Positions 34,325 to 45,514 of a DNA stretch of 64,000 nucleotides are shown here, one piece after another (position 1 is the stretch's first letter; each line of letters starts with the position of its first letter). Below the pieces are notes generated by a model. The model did not search any database and was not told the DNA's origin. It saw nothing but the letters and a program-made list of their open reading frames with translations. The stretch lies in the NCBI GenBank assembly GCA_037102815.1, contig BTPP01000011.1:124001-188000 (forward strand), written 5' to 3'. This DNA comes from Neurospora intermedia (Eukaryota; Ascomycota; Sordariomycetes; Sordariales; Sordariaceae). A program made the position numbers and the translations under genes.

Positions 34325-35847
34325 TTTGTGGTCGCCTTTCGATTATATGGCCCGGTTCGGTTCGGTCGAGGTCGAGGGAAGTTTGAGGCCGGTGGTGGAG
34401 GTTATTTGGAGCCTGGAGCTTGGAGCTTTGAATTTGGAGCTGGAGGTTGACGTGAGCATGAAAGATTGAAACAGGACCCGTACAAGAAACAATCAAAATC
34501 CATGTAATGACGCCAATTGGAATATTTCCTTAGCTTCAGTTGAGGGACACGGACCACTTTTGCCGATTCGTCCAATGTCGCGATTTCCTTGTCCGAGAAA
34601 TTCCATTCATTCCCGTCCTTGACTTGGCTGCCGCCGGCCGCGGGGAAGGTAGCCGGCCGCTATCGATAAGCCTGACTGAGGAGGAAGTGCGTGCACAGAC
34701 CAGCTCTTCCTCTTCCACGGGAAATGGTTCCTGCCTGCCGCCAGCACATTCCATTATTGCTCCCGCTGCAAGCACTGTAAAATGGCAGCCACAACGAAGT
34801 CACAACAGCTCACTGCAGCCAACTCACAGCGGGCAGCGATCCCATCGGCTGCACCCCACAATAGCCCACAGTTAGTGCAGCAACACTGCATTGCCCAGTC
34901 ATTCCAGTGTCTCACTAGCGGGACAAGCTGTTGACCAGAGGCCGCTGAGAGCCAATTGCTTGTAGTTCGGGTGCGTTGTTCCCTCCCCCCCGTTGTCCCC
35001 TTCAGGTTCCCCGTTGCTCGGTTAACTGTGAAAATGGTCCCCTGTTGGCTCACATCCCGAGTCCCGACTCCATCCACCACCACCCACCCACCCACACACA
35101 CTTGTTCATCAGACAGACAGACAGACAGACAAGTGGGAAGTGGAAGCCCTGGCAACGGCAACGTGCTGACACTCTGCTTGCCGCATCCATCCGTGCAGAC
35201 TACGACCGACGGGAGAGAAGCCAATTGCTACTCGACAATTGTGTCAGTTTGCTTGTCCACTGCCTGCACCCCCTCACTTGGAGACCCTGCCCGGCCCAAC
35301 AATATCAGATCATCGATCGGCCATTTGTTGACCGTCCGTCTCCTTTTATTCCACTCTTCCCGTCCGATCACTTGGATTCTGATCCCTGCCCTGGTCACAA
35401 GGCGGAGAGGGTCAACTGAACTGTCAACTAACTAACTGGAGGCTGGAGGCGGAGGAGGAGAAGTGAAGTGGAAGTGAAGAGGCCATTACCCAACCCCATC
35501 CTTTTTTTTTTCACTCTTTTTTGTTTTGCTTTTTCTGTCTCTTTACTTGTACACACACATCACACATCACACTACACGTCTACACTGAACTACAACCAAC
35601 ACATCGGGGTCCCCATCCCATATCCCAATATCCCATCCCATCCCATTCACTATTCCTACCTACCTCTATCCTTTTTCCTCCCCTTTTCATTTGATGTATC
35701 CTTTTCGGGAGCCGTCGTCCTATCTTTGTTGTCCCCATCCCTACCTCTAACCTACTCCCCCTCCCCCTTCCCCCTCCCCTTTCTCTTCCCCCCCCCCTTT
35801 CATTCTAGTATCTTTCTGTCATCGCGACACCGGCCGACAACCGAACC
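34325..35847. promoter_or_regulatory. shared upstream region of aim24 and the chromokinesin gene
   Basis: This 1.5 kb between divergent starts has no supported gene. It holds a CAGACAGACAGACAGACA run at 35114-35130 and long pyrimidine-rich tracts on the plus strand at 35500-35830, including CCCCCTCCCCCTTCCCCCTC, immediately before the kinesin start. CT-rich tracts of this kind are usual at filamentous fungal transcription starts. No specific operator is recognised. Confidence 0.5.
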
Positions 35848-38676
35848 ATGTCCGTCCGTGTCGTCGCCAGGATACGTCCGCTGCTGAAGAAAGAGCTGGA
35901 CAAGGATGTCATTGTACGCGCCGCCAGCACCGACGAAGGCAAGCCCTTCACCATCGTCAAGATCCCCAACCCAAAAAACGAAACCGAAGAGTTTTCGTAT
36001 ATTTTCAACAGCGTCTACGACCAATCATGTACCCAGGAGGACCTCTTTAATGCTGAAGGTAGGCATCATGATCTTCCTCTCTCTCTTCACCGACTGTGTG
36101 GCTGGGGTCCCAACCGAGGACTGCCCCATCACTGACAAAAACATGCAGTCTACCCTCACATCAAGGCCCTCTTCCAAGGCCTCGACGTGACAATATTCGC
36201 CTATGGTGTGACCGGCACAGGCAAAACGCACACGATGCGTGGTGGCATGAAGATGGACGACCGCGGTCTCATTCCTCGACTATTGAGCAACGTGTTCCGG
36301 CGCGGCAAGAAGATCGAAATGGACTCCAACGGCGAGACCACAGTCGACGTCCACCTCTCGTACTACGAAATCTACAACGACAAGGTATACGACCTGCTCG
36401 AACCGCCCGAGATGCGCACCCCGATGGGTTTGCCCCTACGAGAAAAGGAAGGGAAGACGTTCGTGGTCGGGCTGACGGAACGGCCCTGCGACGACGTGAC
36501 GGATTTCGAGAGGCTCTACGTCGAAGCCAACAACAACCGCGTCACGGCCGCCACCAAGCTCAACGCCCACAGCTCCCGCAGTCACGCCATCCTTCGCGTC
36601 AAGGTCACACAAACAACAGGGGACATGGTGTTGGAAAGCACGGCGTCGGCCATCGACTTGGCAGGCTCTGAAGACAACAGAAGGACCGACAACAACAGGG
36701 ACCGCATGATCGAGTCGGCCGCCATCAACAAGTCCTTGTTCGTTCTGTCACAATGCATCGACGCCATCTCGCGCGGCGACAAGCGCATTCCCTACCGCGA
36801 ATCCAAAATGACGCGCATTCTCAGTCTGGGCCAAAACAACGGCATCACCATTATGATTCTCAACTTGGCCCCGATGCGCTCCTACCACCTCGACACGTTG
36901 AGCAGTCTGAACGTGTCATCCCGCGCCAAGCGCATCGAAGTTCGCGAGATCGAAAACGAAGTCGTCTACAAGCAGCCGCACCGCTCGCATAGCTCAACCT
37001 CGTTCAGCGGTCTAACCAATGGCGTTCTCGCCCCTCGCCAGCCATTGCGGCCGATCGGCCTAGGCACTCAGAACTCGTACACGGGCAGTGCGCCCGCTCT
37101 AGCCCGCTCCAGCATCGACCGCGCCGCCGCCTCGGGAGCAGTCATTGAAAAGATCGAAAAGCCCTCAAAGCTCTTCAACGTGTACGCCGACCGCGCTTCA
37201 GCACACAAAGCCACCGCGTCTATGGGCGGCGGCAGCTCCTCACGACTCGCCGGCCCACCACAAGCCAACACGTCGCAGATCCGCCAGCCTCTTTCTTTGT
37301 CGGGAGGACTAGCCTCGCGGCGCTCCATGACCGACACCACCCCCGCTTCTTCCTCAAGCACCGAAACATCCGCTCTTCGCTCAGGACTCATCGGCACGGG
37401 AGCATCGAAACTGGCGCGGCCTACGGGGCTTCCGCTGCCCGGCTCGGTTTCCGCTGGTGTCTCCCGCCAGAACAGCAGCTCCTCGGGTTCCACCCAACCC
37501 CCACAGCAGACCAGCAAATCAGTAGACAACACCCCCATCCTCACCCTCTCAGCAGCCCAAATCGAAGCCATGGTCGAGAAAAAGGTGGCAGAAATCTTGG
37601 CCGCCCGCGCAGCAGCCGCTGCCGCCCTCGCCCCGCAGACACCGACCCCTTCTACGCCCAGATCAGATAACCACCACCCGCCGGGTAGCGAGCAGCAGCG
37701 GCCCAAGTCGTCGGAGCCGCGGATTAGCGAGGAGGTGCAGAGAAGATTGGAGGCGCTGGAGAGGAGGATCGAAGAGCAGAGCATGAGTACTTCGCGATCT
37801 AGTTCGCGAGGGGGACGCGGCGGAAGGGACGAAAAAAGTGCGGGGTTGCAGTTATTGCTAGAAGCAAGAAAAGCGAAAGAGGCAGGAAACCTGGAAGAGG
37901 CGTTGGGGATGTACGAAGATGCGCTGGGATTCTTCCCTGGGCAAAGGAAGTTGGTAGGCAAGATTGAGAAACTCAAACTGAAGTTGGGCAAGATAAGCAG
38001 AGAGGACTACGAAGTTGGTGCGCAGCTGAGGGATGAAGAGGCTGGTTCACGACAAGGCAACCGAGTTGGAAGTGCGATACAGCAAAGCAGGAGCGCGAGC
38101 GTCACTAGCGGACGACGAACAGCCATGACGGGGATTTCTTCGACTGACGCGGAAGTGGAGGATCTTGATGATGATGACATGGAAGCCGACGTGGAAGAGA
38201 CGCCCGAAGAAGCAGAAGCGAGGAGGAGGAGACTGTTGAAGTCGCGAGGCCGCAGTGCTACGCTAGGCGTGGGCATTTCCAGCAGGTCAAGACAGCAGTT
38301 GTATAGCAACACGACGACCGACACGGGCTCCGATTACGATGATCGCTCTGCTTCTAATTCGGATCCGGAACAACAGTCCTCCTCGCAAGAACCGAGCCCG
38401 AGAACGAAGCAGTTGTTGGATATTGTCAACTCGCGCGACACCGAGCTGATCAAGTCCCTTAGTGGATTCGGACAGAAGCGCGCACAGGATCTGGTGGATC
38501 ATTTGGATGATACGCAGGGACCGAGCGGGAAAGTGAGGAGTCTCGGCGAGTTGACGACGGTTCCGGGCGTGGGAGTCAGGACGGTGGAGAGGGCGTATGA
38601 AGGGTTGGCGGTTGCGGCTGAGTTGAGCAGCAAGTTGGCGCTGAAGACGTATTATGATGAGACGGAGACTTTTTAG
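35848..38676 (+). CDS. kinesin-10-like chromokinesin (KIF22/Kid type)
   Basis: Exon 1 is 35848-36058 and exon 2 is 36149-38676. The intron has donor GTAGGC and acceptor ACATGCAG, and the join falls inside a Val codon, giving about 912 residues. The motor domain is N-terminal: VRVVARIRPLL, the P-loop GVTGTGKT at about 90-97, switch I NAHSSRSH, switch II DLAGSE, and an ALNSS-type neck equivalent (LNVSSRAKRIE). The middle is Ser/Pro-rich, followed by a coiled coil (about 600-680). Residues about 825-900 hold two helix-hairpin-helix-like segments (LSGFGQKRAQDLVDHL and TTVPGVGVRTVERAYEGL), the DNA-binding tail typical of KIF22. The family moves chromosome arms on the spindle. Kinesin-10 assignment rests on motor plus HhH tail; exact orthology is not proved. 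Confidence 0.88.
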
Positions 38677-39607
38677 GGGAGGTCTTTTTCCGTGGAGAAG
38701 GAAGGAGATAGGAGGGAGTGTGAGAGAAGAACAAGAAGAGGACGAAGGTGGGAAGTGAAAAGGAGGCGGAGAGAAAAGAAAAAGAAGGCGCGAGGGAGAT
38801 GGAAGATTGAGTAAAAAGGAGGGACACAGAGGGAGGTAAGAAAAGAGAGAGAGAGAAACATTGGAGCATTGCATTGCGGTTTCACCACCTAGAGCTAGAG
38901 CTAGAGCTAGAGCTGGTTTCTTCTGCTTTTGTTGTCGTTTTTTTGCTCGAGGGCTGGAGAGCTGGAGTCACTGGACGGGGGAAGGGAGTTGGCTTTCCAG
39001 AGTTGGATTTTGCTTCACGGCATTCATTCAGCATTTCACATCACATTGGCGAGACGGCATTGGCTATTCTTTTGCATGGCATTGTCTTTTGCATTGGGAG
39101 CTATGCGCCCGATTTTTCATTTCAATTTTTTTTTCTTTTCCTTTTTTTTTGCATTGCGAGGCGTTGTTCTTTGTTTTTATTCACTATTGGAGGGGTGATG
39201 AAGAGTTCATGCCCCCCTTGGTGTCGTCGGTCTTTCTTAGCACACTCCTTTTCTTAGGTAGCTTTGGCATGATTACTTAGACATGTCATCGACGTCTCTA
39301 CCTACTCTAAACTTAGATATGGAAGAAAGAGAATAGGAAGAAATTTACAAGAACTAAGAAGCGGTATACGAGCTCATGAGGAAGTTGATGAGGCTGATAT
39401 AGCCAAGAACGTAAAGTGATGATTGCTGTCTGACTACCGGTCTATGTACTCCCTAGTTTCGGTCTTTATACCGGGACCAGTGTGTTTCTGTGCCGGTCAC
39501 AGATACGGCGTCGCGGCCGGAGGGATGCCGAAGACGCTGGACGGAACTTCCACTTTACTAGATGCCGGCCGGCTGCGTGTCATTGGTCCAATCTCCACAA
39601 AAATGTT
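38677..39607. other. 3' flank of the kinesin gene and spacer
   Basis: No gene supported. A perfect hexamer repeat AGAGCT/CTAGAG lies at about 38890-38915 (CTAGAGCTAGAGCTAGAGCT). The plus strand from 38690 to 38860 is strongly purine-rich (GGAGA and AAGAAG), the likely 3' UTR. T-rich tracts lie at 39126-39150. Confidence 0.45.
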
Positions 39608-42600
39608 ACTTGGGGGGTTCTGGGCGCCAAGGCTTTTAACCCCCCTATTCGTAAAGTAGGGGGTTGGGGTATTGTGGGACAACTTTTTAATCTGGGACAA
39701 CCCACATAGAATTTTACTAGCAATCTGTCCTACCCCCATACTAAACTACCATATTACACATCAACATACCGTTGTCAGAAGCTATTAGAAATCGAGTATA
39801 TTGCTCAATTAGGTAGTAAGTAAATAAACCAATCGATTATAATTATTTTTTATTACTTTTTAACATTAGCGCTAGTACTAGTCTAAGTATAGGCAGCACC
39901 TCCTTTACTACTACCTCCTACCTTACTAACGTAGTCTTAATACATACGGCTTACTTTCTTACCTATATTTAAAGTTTTATAATACTCTCAACGTACTTTA
40001 TAACCCCCTAGTATAGTATTAACTCAATAGACTATAATCTTAATAGATTTGAGGGGGTTAGTATTAAAATTGATAGCCTAGCTTATACGGACGGTTTGAG
40101 GGTAGAGGGTAATAGTGTAAAGAGACGGCGGTTAATTAGCGAATATAATAGTAAATCCTCCTCCTCCTCCTCTTCTTCCTTATTATTATTATATATTTCG
40201 TTTATAATACCATTATCCTTATCGTTAAAAAGCGTACTCTCGTCTTCAAATATAATATTGACTATTTATATATTAAAATAACGAACAACGTCGGTAATAA
40301 ACTTAGGGATAGGTTTATTTATAGAATTAATAATTTGTATATTAATATACGCAGCTATTTGAGAATTAGTTTTAATAGTAGGTTAAAATATTTATTAAAG
40401 TGGGTAGGGAGGAGAGGATAGGGGTTCTAGGGGTTAAGTAATAAAAGGATTATTACCTAAATTAATTTCAATTGAATTATTAGAACTTAAATTAATACTA
40501 ATTAAATAGTCTAATACTAATATATAAGTTCCATTCCCCTATACCTTCTTATAGTAATTAAGTACTAATATACTATATATATTAATTTTATATAACGTAT
40601 CCCCCTCTAGTTGGGTATTAAGAATATTACCCTTATTAATTAATATATAACCCTCCTCTTTTCGCTTCTTCTTATAATTATCCTAATATATACTCTAATA
40701 GACCTTCCCCTTACCGTTTAGCGATTTTCTCTATTACTCTTTAACCTTATTTATAGTTTTATTATTTATAATTTTAATAGTTCGTAATTACTTCTTCTAA
40801 TTACCTATAGCCTCCCTCTATACCCGTTCAACTACTTGAATATTAAATTAAACCTTTGATAGATTTAGAAAATCGCCTTCCTTAAACAACCGGTATACCC
40901 TCCTCCTTATTTTATAGTCTAAATTGGCTGCCCTCTCTCTATTTTAGCAGTTATATTCTTAAATTTTATCGTTCATTAACATTGCCTTATAAATAATAAT
41001 TTAAAGAGATAGTAAACCGAATTGTATAGGCGAATTAAATTAATAAGAGTATTTATCTTTAATATAGTTAATAATTCTAATAATTTTAATAAAGCGGTCC
41101 TCCTTGGGGAGTATTGAGGAGAGAGCGGGGTTTAGTTTCTTAGGCTACTTTATTTAAATTTATAATAATATTCTCGAGTAGTTTAATAATTATATTCTAG
41201 TATCGTTAAAGCCGTTATAGATATTGTACTTAGTTATACTACTATTAAAAATACCCTTAAATTCCCTAACGAAAATTGCCCGGTTAAAAATATATTCGTT
41301 ATATTAAATAAAGGACCTTAAGACCTTCTAATAATAGGATTTTAGTAACGAGAATACTCTAACGTCAAGCGGCTATATTATATATATAGAGTAGGAAAGT
41401 AAACTTATTAGTATAATATTGAATATTTTAATATATTATTAAACCTCTATATTATAATAATTACTAAACCCATTAATAATAAACACGCGATAAATACGCT
41501 TAATATTAAGGATATTCTTAAGCCCAACTCCCTTGGCCAAATTTGGGATTTTATAACCGAGGTGGTTATATTTATATTAATTATAATTGAATTAGTTTCT
41601 AAAAGAGAACCCTTCCTTATCCCCTCTTAATTTAAAACAATCTTCGTCTTTCAACCTCTTAAATATTAGCAATAGGTAGAAGGAATAGTAGTTAAAGTAT
41701 TTTAATTAATTAAAAGTAAGGTCAGTATTCGAAAACCTTATTAGTAATTTAATAAAGCGGACGCCGTTATTAAAATTATTATAGATAAAGTCTTTTATTA
41801 AATTGGTTTTAAAAATTATATAAATAGGAATAACGTTGGTTATAGTATTTATATTAGTAATAAAGATAGTAGATTCATAGTTAATAATATTATTAATTTC
41901 TAACTATTAAGGTAAGAAAAAACGGTTAGTATTTATTCCTATACTAAATTATTAGTAAAGTAATATTAAAATAGGTTTTAGACTTTTTACTAATTTACTT
42001 TAATATTCAATAAATCCTTAGATATAATAACTCTAACGCGCCTACCCGATATATAACCAATTCTAATACCTATTTTATTATTATTCTATATATTTCCTTT
42101 AGCTACTTTATATTCGTTAAGTACCTCTTTATATCTATTAAACTATTTATTAATAGAATCTTTATTCAATTCCTAAAACCTCCTTTTAATATTAACGGCG
42201 TAATAAATTATAAACTTTAGTTCTAAATAGTCTTTAATAAACCGGGCTAATTACTAACCGTTATAAATAGCCAGTATACCCTATAATAAACGTAATTAAT
42301 TTGCGGCCGATATAATTATTTCGTATAATACGGGGAATCTCCTTTGGAAATAGAATATTATATACAATACAATTACATCTTTTTTAGTATTTATTAATAT
42401 ATAGGGTTACCCTCTTGGCTACTACAATACAGCGGGCTTTTTAAGTTCGCGTAGGGATTTAATATAGTGAGCGATAAATATATAGGATTCGTTAGTAATA
42501 GCGGCGATATTTTTAATAGTAGGCGGCTTCGTTGCTCTATTTTTGAGGGATTTAAATCGATATTAGGTATTAAAATATATACGGGCACTACGGTAATTAG

Positions 42601-42931
42601 CGGGTATTACGCCTAGTTTATTGAAGTATTTATTAAAATTTATAGGTATTATATTTAATAGTTAGTAATACTCTATTAATCTATAGATATATAGACTACT
42701 TACTATTTTATAGCTTTACGCGGTAAATTGTACGAGTCGGGATACGATTTTGGTAGCGAGGCTGTTGCCGATTCTACGATGTAAATGAGCGATTTTGCCG
42801 GGCGTTAACAGTCGAATCTGCATGGTACCAACCGGGCTTGTCCCAGATTAAAAAGTTGTCCTACAATACCCCAACCCCCTACTTTACGAGTAGGGGGGTT
42901 AAAAGCCTTGGCGCCCAGAACCCCCCAAGTA
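39608..42931. mobile_element. RIP-mutated DNA transposon, 3.3 kb, with 93-bp terminal inverted repeats and TA ends
   Basis: The left arm 39608-39700 and right arm 42839-42931 are inverted copies, differing at two positions, both transitions. Each starts TACTTGGGGGGTTCTGGGCG. The outermost TA at each side fits a TA target-site duplication of Tc1/mariner-pogo type. From about 39840 to 42780 the interior is extremely AT-rich: CpA and TpG are rare, TpA is very common and CpG survives, which is the RIP signature of C-to-T change at CpA. No long open frame remains, so the transposase family cannot be read. The length is greater than that of typical mariner or Fot1 elements, so other TA-inserting families or internal insertions are possible. 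Confidence 0.85.
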
Positions 42932-43402
42932 GGGCATTGAGAACCCTGAAGTCCAGCCAGGTCTGTGCACAGCTGGTCCCCTGTGACATGCTTGCGGCGG
43001 CACCCGCGGCAGGCTAAAGATGCCCATTGCTCAGGCTGATTGCATCATTGTGGATGCCCCACAATCGCGACATTGTGAAGCTCCGAAGTACGAAGCCTCG
43101 GCGGTTTACTTGGTGTTCAGTTGTTGTTGTTGTTGCACGGGGGAGTCATCTTTCAATCTTACAATACCATTTTTCTTTTTGTCTTTTATATCTCAGCTCT
43201 CTCTTCACCGAGTCACCGATAATCCCAATTCCCTCAATTACCCATCGCCAATCCACAACCACCACGGCATGGGCTCTCTATAAGAGCTGGCGCGAATTCC
43301 CCTCTCCGTCTCCCATACTCATCTTCGACCGACTTATACGGAACACCACCACCACCCCCTCGAGGAGCAGCCAATGCTCCCGGGGCACACACAGCAACAA
43401 CC
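42932..43402. promoter_or_regulatory. upstream region of atm1, next to the transposon
   Basis: Only 471 bases separate the transposon end from the atm1 start. Base composition returns at once to normal GC content, with a TTGTTGTTGTTGTTGC run at about 43121-43136 and a CT-rich tract at 43155-43215 that probably marks the transcription start zone. No sign of RIP spreading (no loss of CpA) is visible here. Confidence 0.45.
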
Positions 43403-45514
43403 ATGGCGCCGTCTATAAAGCTCAGCACCATGGCTACCAGCCTCCATCGAGCCCACGGCACCTCCGCCCTCCTCCGCGGCCCCCGTCTCTGGGCTCCCCG
43501 ACTCTCCTCCATCCACGCGACACCCACAATCGCAAACCTCCGAGCTTCTTTCACTACATCTTCCCCTCGTCTCTTTGCGCCCAACAGCAGCTCCAAAGAT
43601 GAACCGAAACCCGCCGTTTCTACTTTGCCCAAGACCACCGGTCGAGGCCCCTCCGATCCCCTCGCTGCCATCGATAAAACCGCGCAGGAACAGCGCAAGG
43701 CCGATTGGGCCATCATGAAGGAAATGTCCAAATACCTGTGGCCCAAGGGCAGCTGGGGTGATAAAGCACGAGTGCTGCTAGCTATCGGCTTGCTCGTCGG
43801 TGGCAAGGTGCTCAACGTCCAGGTGCCCTTCTACTTCCGCGAGATTGTCGACTCGCTCAACATCGACTTTTCTACAACGGGCGGGTCCGTCACGGCCGTG
43901 GCGGGCGCCATGATTCTGGGTTATGGTGCGGCTAGGGTAGGCGCTGTGGTTTCGCAGGAACTGAGGAATGCCGTCTTTGCGTCGGTGGCGCAAAAGGCGA
44001 TTCGCAAGGTTGCCAGGAACACCTTTGAGCATCTGTTGAATCTGGATCTGAGCTTCCATCTGTCCAAGCAGACGGGTGGTTTGACCAGGGCTATCGACCG
44101 TGGTACCAAGGGCATCAGCTTCCTCTTGACCAGCATGGTGTTCCACATTGTCCCTACCGCCCTGGAAATCAGCATGGTCTGCGGTATTTTGACCTACAAC
44201 TTTGGCTGGCAGTATGCCGCTCTGACGGCCCTGACCATGGTCAGCTACACGGCCTTCACCATTCTCACGACAGCCTGGCGCACAAAGTTCCGTCGCCAAG
44301 CCAATGCGGCAGACAACAAGGCCTCTACCATCGCCGTCGACTCCCTCATCAACTACGAAGCCGTCAAGTACTTCAACAACGAAGCCTACGAGGTCGGCCG
44401 CTACGACAAGGCCCTCGCCCAATACGAGAAGAACAGCATCAAGGTCGCCACTTCGCTCGCCTTCCTCAACTCGGGTCAAAACATCATCTTCTCCTCCGCC
44501 TTGACGGTCATGATGTACATGGGCGCCCACGGCGTCGCCACCGGCCAGCTCACCGTCGGCGACCTTGTCTTGATCAACCAGCTCGTCTTCCAGCTTTCCG
44601 TCCCGCTCAACTTCCTCGGTTCCGTCTACCGCGAGTTGCGCCAGTCCCTCCTCGACATGGAAACCCTTTTCAACCTGCAAAAAGTCAATGTGACCATCAA
44701 GGAGCAACCCAACGCCAAGCCCCTCACCCTCACTCGCGGCGGCGAAATCGAGTTCAAGGACGTCACCTTCGGCTACCACCCCGAATCCCCCATCCTGCGC
44801 GATCTAAGTCTCACCATCCCCGCCGGCAAGAAGGTCGCCATCGTCGGGCCCTCCGGGTGCGGCAAGTCCACCCTTCTCCGTCTCCTCTTTAGGTTCTACG
44901 ACCCCCAAAAGGGCGCCATCTACATTGACGGCCAAGACATCCGCTCCGTCACCTTGGAGTCTCTCCGCAGAGCCATCGGCGTCGTCCCGCAGGACACGCC
45001 CCTCTTCAACGACACGGTCGAGCACAACATCCGCTACGGCAACCTATCCGCCACGCCGGAGCAAGTCATCGAAGCCGCCAAGGCCGCGCACATCCACGAG
45101 AAGATCATTTCCTGGCGAGACGGGTACAACACTAAAGTCGGCGAGCGCGGACTAATGATTTCCGGCGGCGAGAAACAGCGATTGGCTGTTTCGCGTCTCA
45201 TTCTAAAAGACCCACCGCTGCTGTTCTTTGACGAGGCGACGAGTGCGCTGGATACGCATACGGAGCAGGCGCTGATGGAGAATATCAATGCCATTTTGAA
45301 AGGACTCGGTCAAAAGGGGGAGAAGAAGACGAGTCTGTTTGTGGCGCATCGGTTGAGGACGATTTATGATTCGGATTTGATTATTGTGTTGAAGGAAGGG
45401 AGGGTGGCGGAGCAAGGGACGCATAGGGAGTTGATGGAGAGGAATGGCGTGTATGCGCAGTTGTGGAGGGCGCAGGAGATGTTGATGACGGAGGAGGGGG
45501 AGGTCAGCAAATAG
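43403..45514 (+). CDS. atm1: mitochondrial iron-sulphur cluster ABC transporter Atm1 (ABCB7 family)
   Basis: A 703-residue half-transporter read as one exon. The first 60 residues form an Arg/Ser/Thr-rich mitochondrial presequence. The membrane domain spans about 110-410 and contains the Atm1-like stretch [14 protein letters not shown]. The ATP-binding domain has Walker [10 protein letters not shown] at 482-490, signature [13 protein letters not shown] near 585, Walker [12 protein letters not shown] near 605 and the switch histidine in VAHRL near 645. Atm1 sits in the mitochondrial inner membrane and exports a glutathione-linked sulphur or Fe-S precursor for cytosolic and nuclear Fe-S assembly, which MutY-type enzymes also need. 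The ATG at 43403 has a good context (ACCATGG); a second in-frame ATG lies nine codons later. Confidence 0.95.
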   Translation: MAPSIKLSTMATSLHRAHGTSALLRGPRLWAPRLSSIHATPTIANLRASFTTSSPRLFAPNSSSKDEPKPAVSTLPKTTGRGPSDPLAAIDKTAQEQRKADWAIMKEMSKYLWPKGSWGDKARVLLAIGLLVGGKVLNVQVPFYFREIVDSLNIDFSTTGGSVTAVAGAMILGYGAARVGAVVSQELRNAVFASVAQKAIRKVARNTFEHLLNLDLSFHLSKQTGGLTRAIDRGTKGISFLLTSMVFHIVPTALEISMVCGILTYNFGWQYAALTALTMVSYTAFTILTTAWRTKFRRQANAADNKASTIAVDSLINYEAVKYFNNEAYEVGRYDKALAQYEKNSIKVATSLAFLNSGQNIIFSSALTVMMYMGAHGVATGQLTVGDLVLINQLVFQLSVPLNFLGSVYRELRQSLLDMETLFNLQKVNVTIKEQPNAKPLTLTRGGEIEFKDVTFGYHPESPILRDLSLTIPAGKKVAIVGPSGCGKSTLLRLLFRFYDPQKGAIYIDGQDIRSVTLESLRRAIGVVPQDTPLFNDTVEHNIRYGNLSATPEQVIEAAKAAHIHEKIISWRDGYNTKVGERGLMISGGEKQRLAVSRLILKDPPLLFFDEATSALDTHTEQALMENINAILKGLGQKGEKKTSLFVAHRLRTIYDSDLIIVLKEGRVAEQGTHRELMERNGVYAQLWRAQEMLMTEEGEVSK

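Noticed and set aside
37068-37991. 307-codon minus-strand frame opposite the kinesin gene
   Set aside because: Antisense shadow in a Ser/Ala-rich coding region.
39840-42780. AT-rich core as a mitochondrial insertion (NUMT) or centromere piece
   Set aside because: Bounded exactly by inverted repeats with TA ends and showing CpA depletion with CpG kept, which fits a RIP-mutated transposon better.
43778-44779. 333-codon minus-strand frame opposite atm1
   Set aside because: Antisense shadow; the plus strand encodes an unmistakable ABC transporter.
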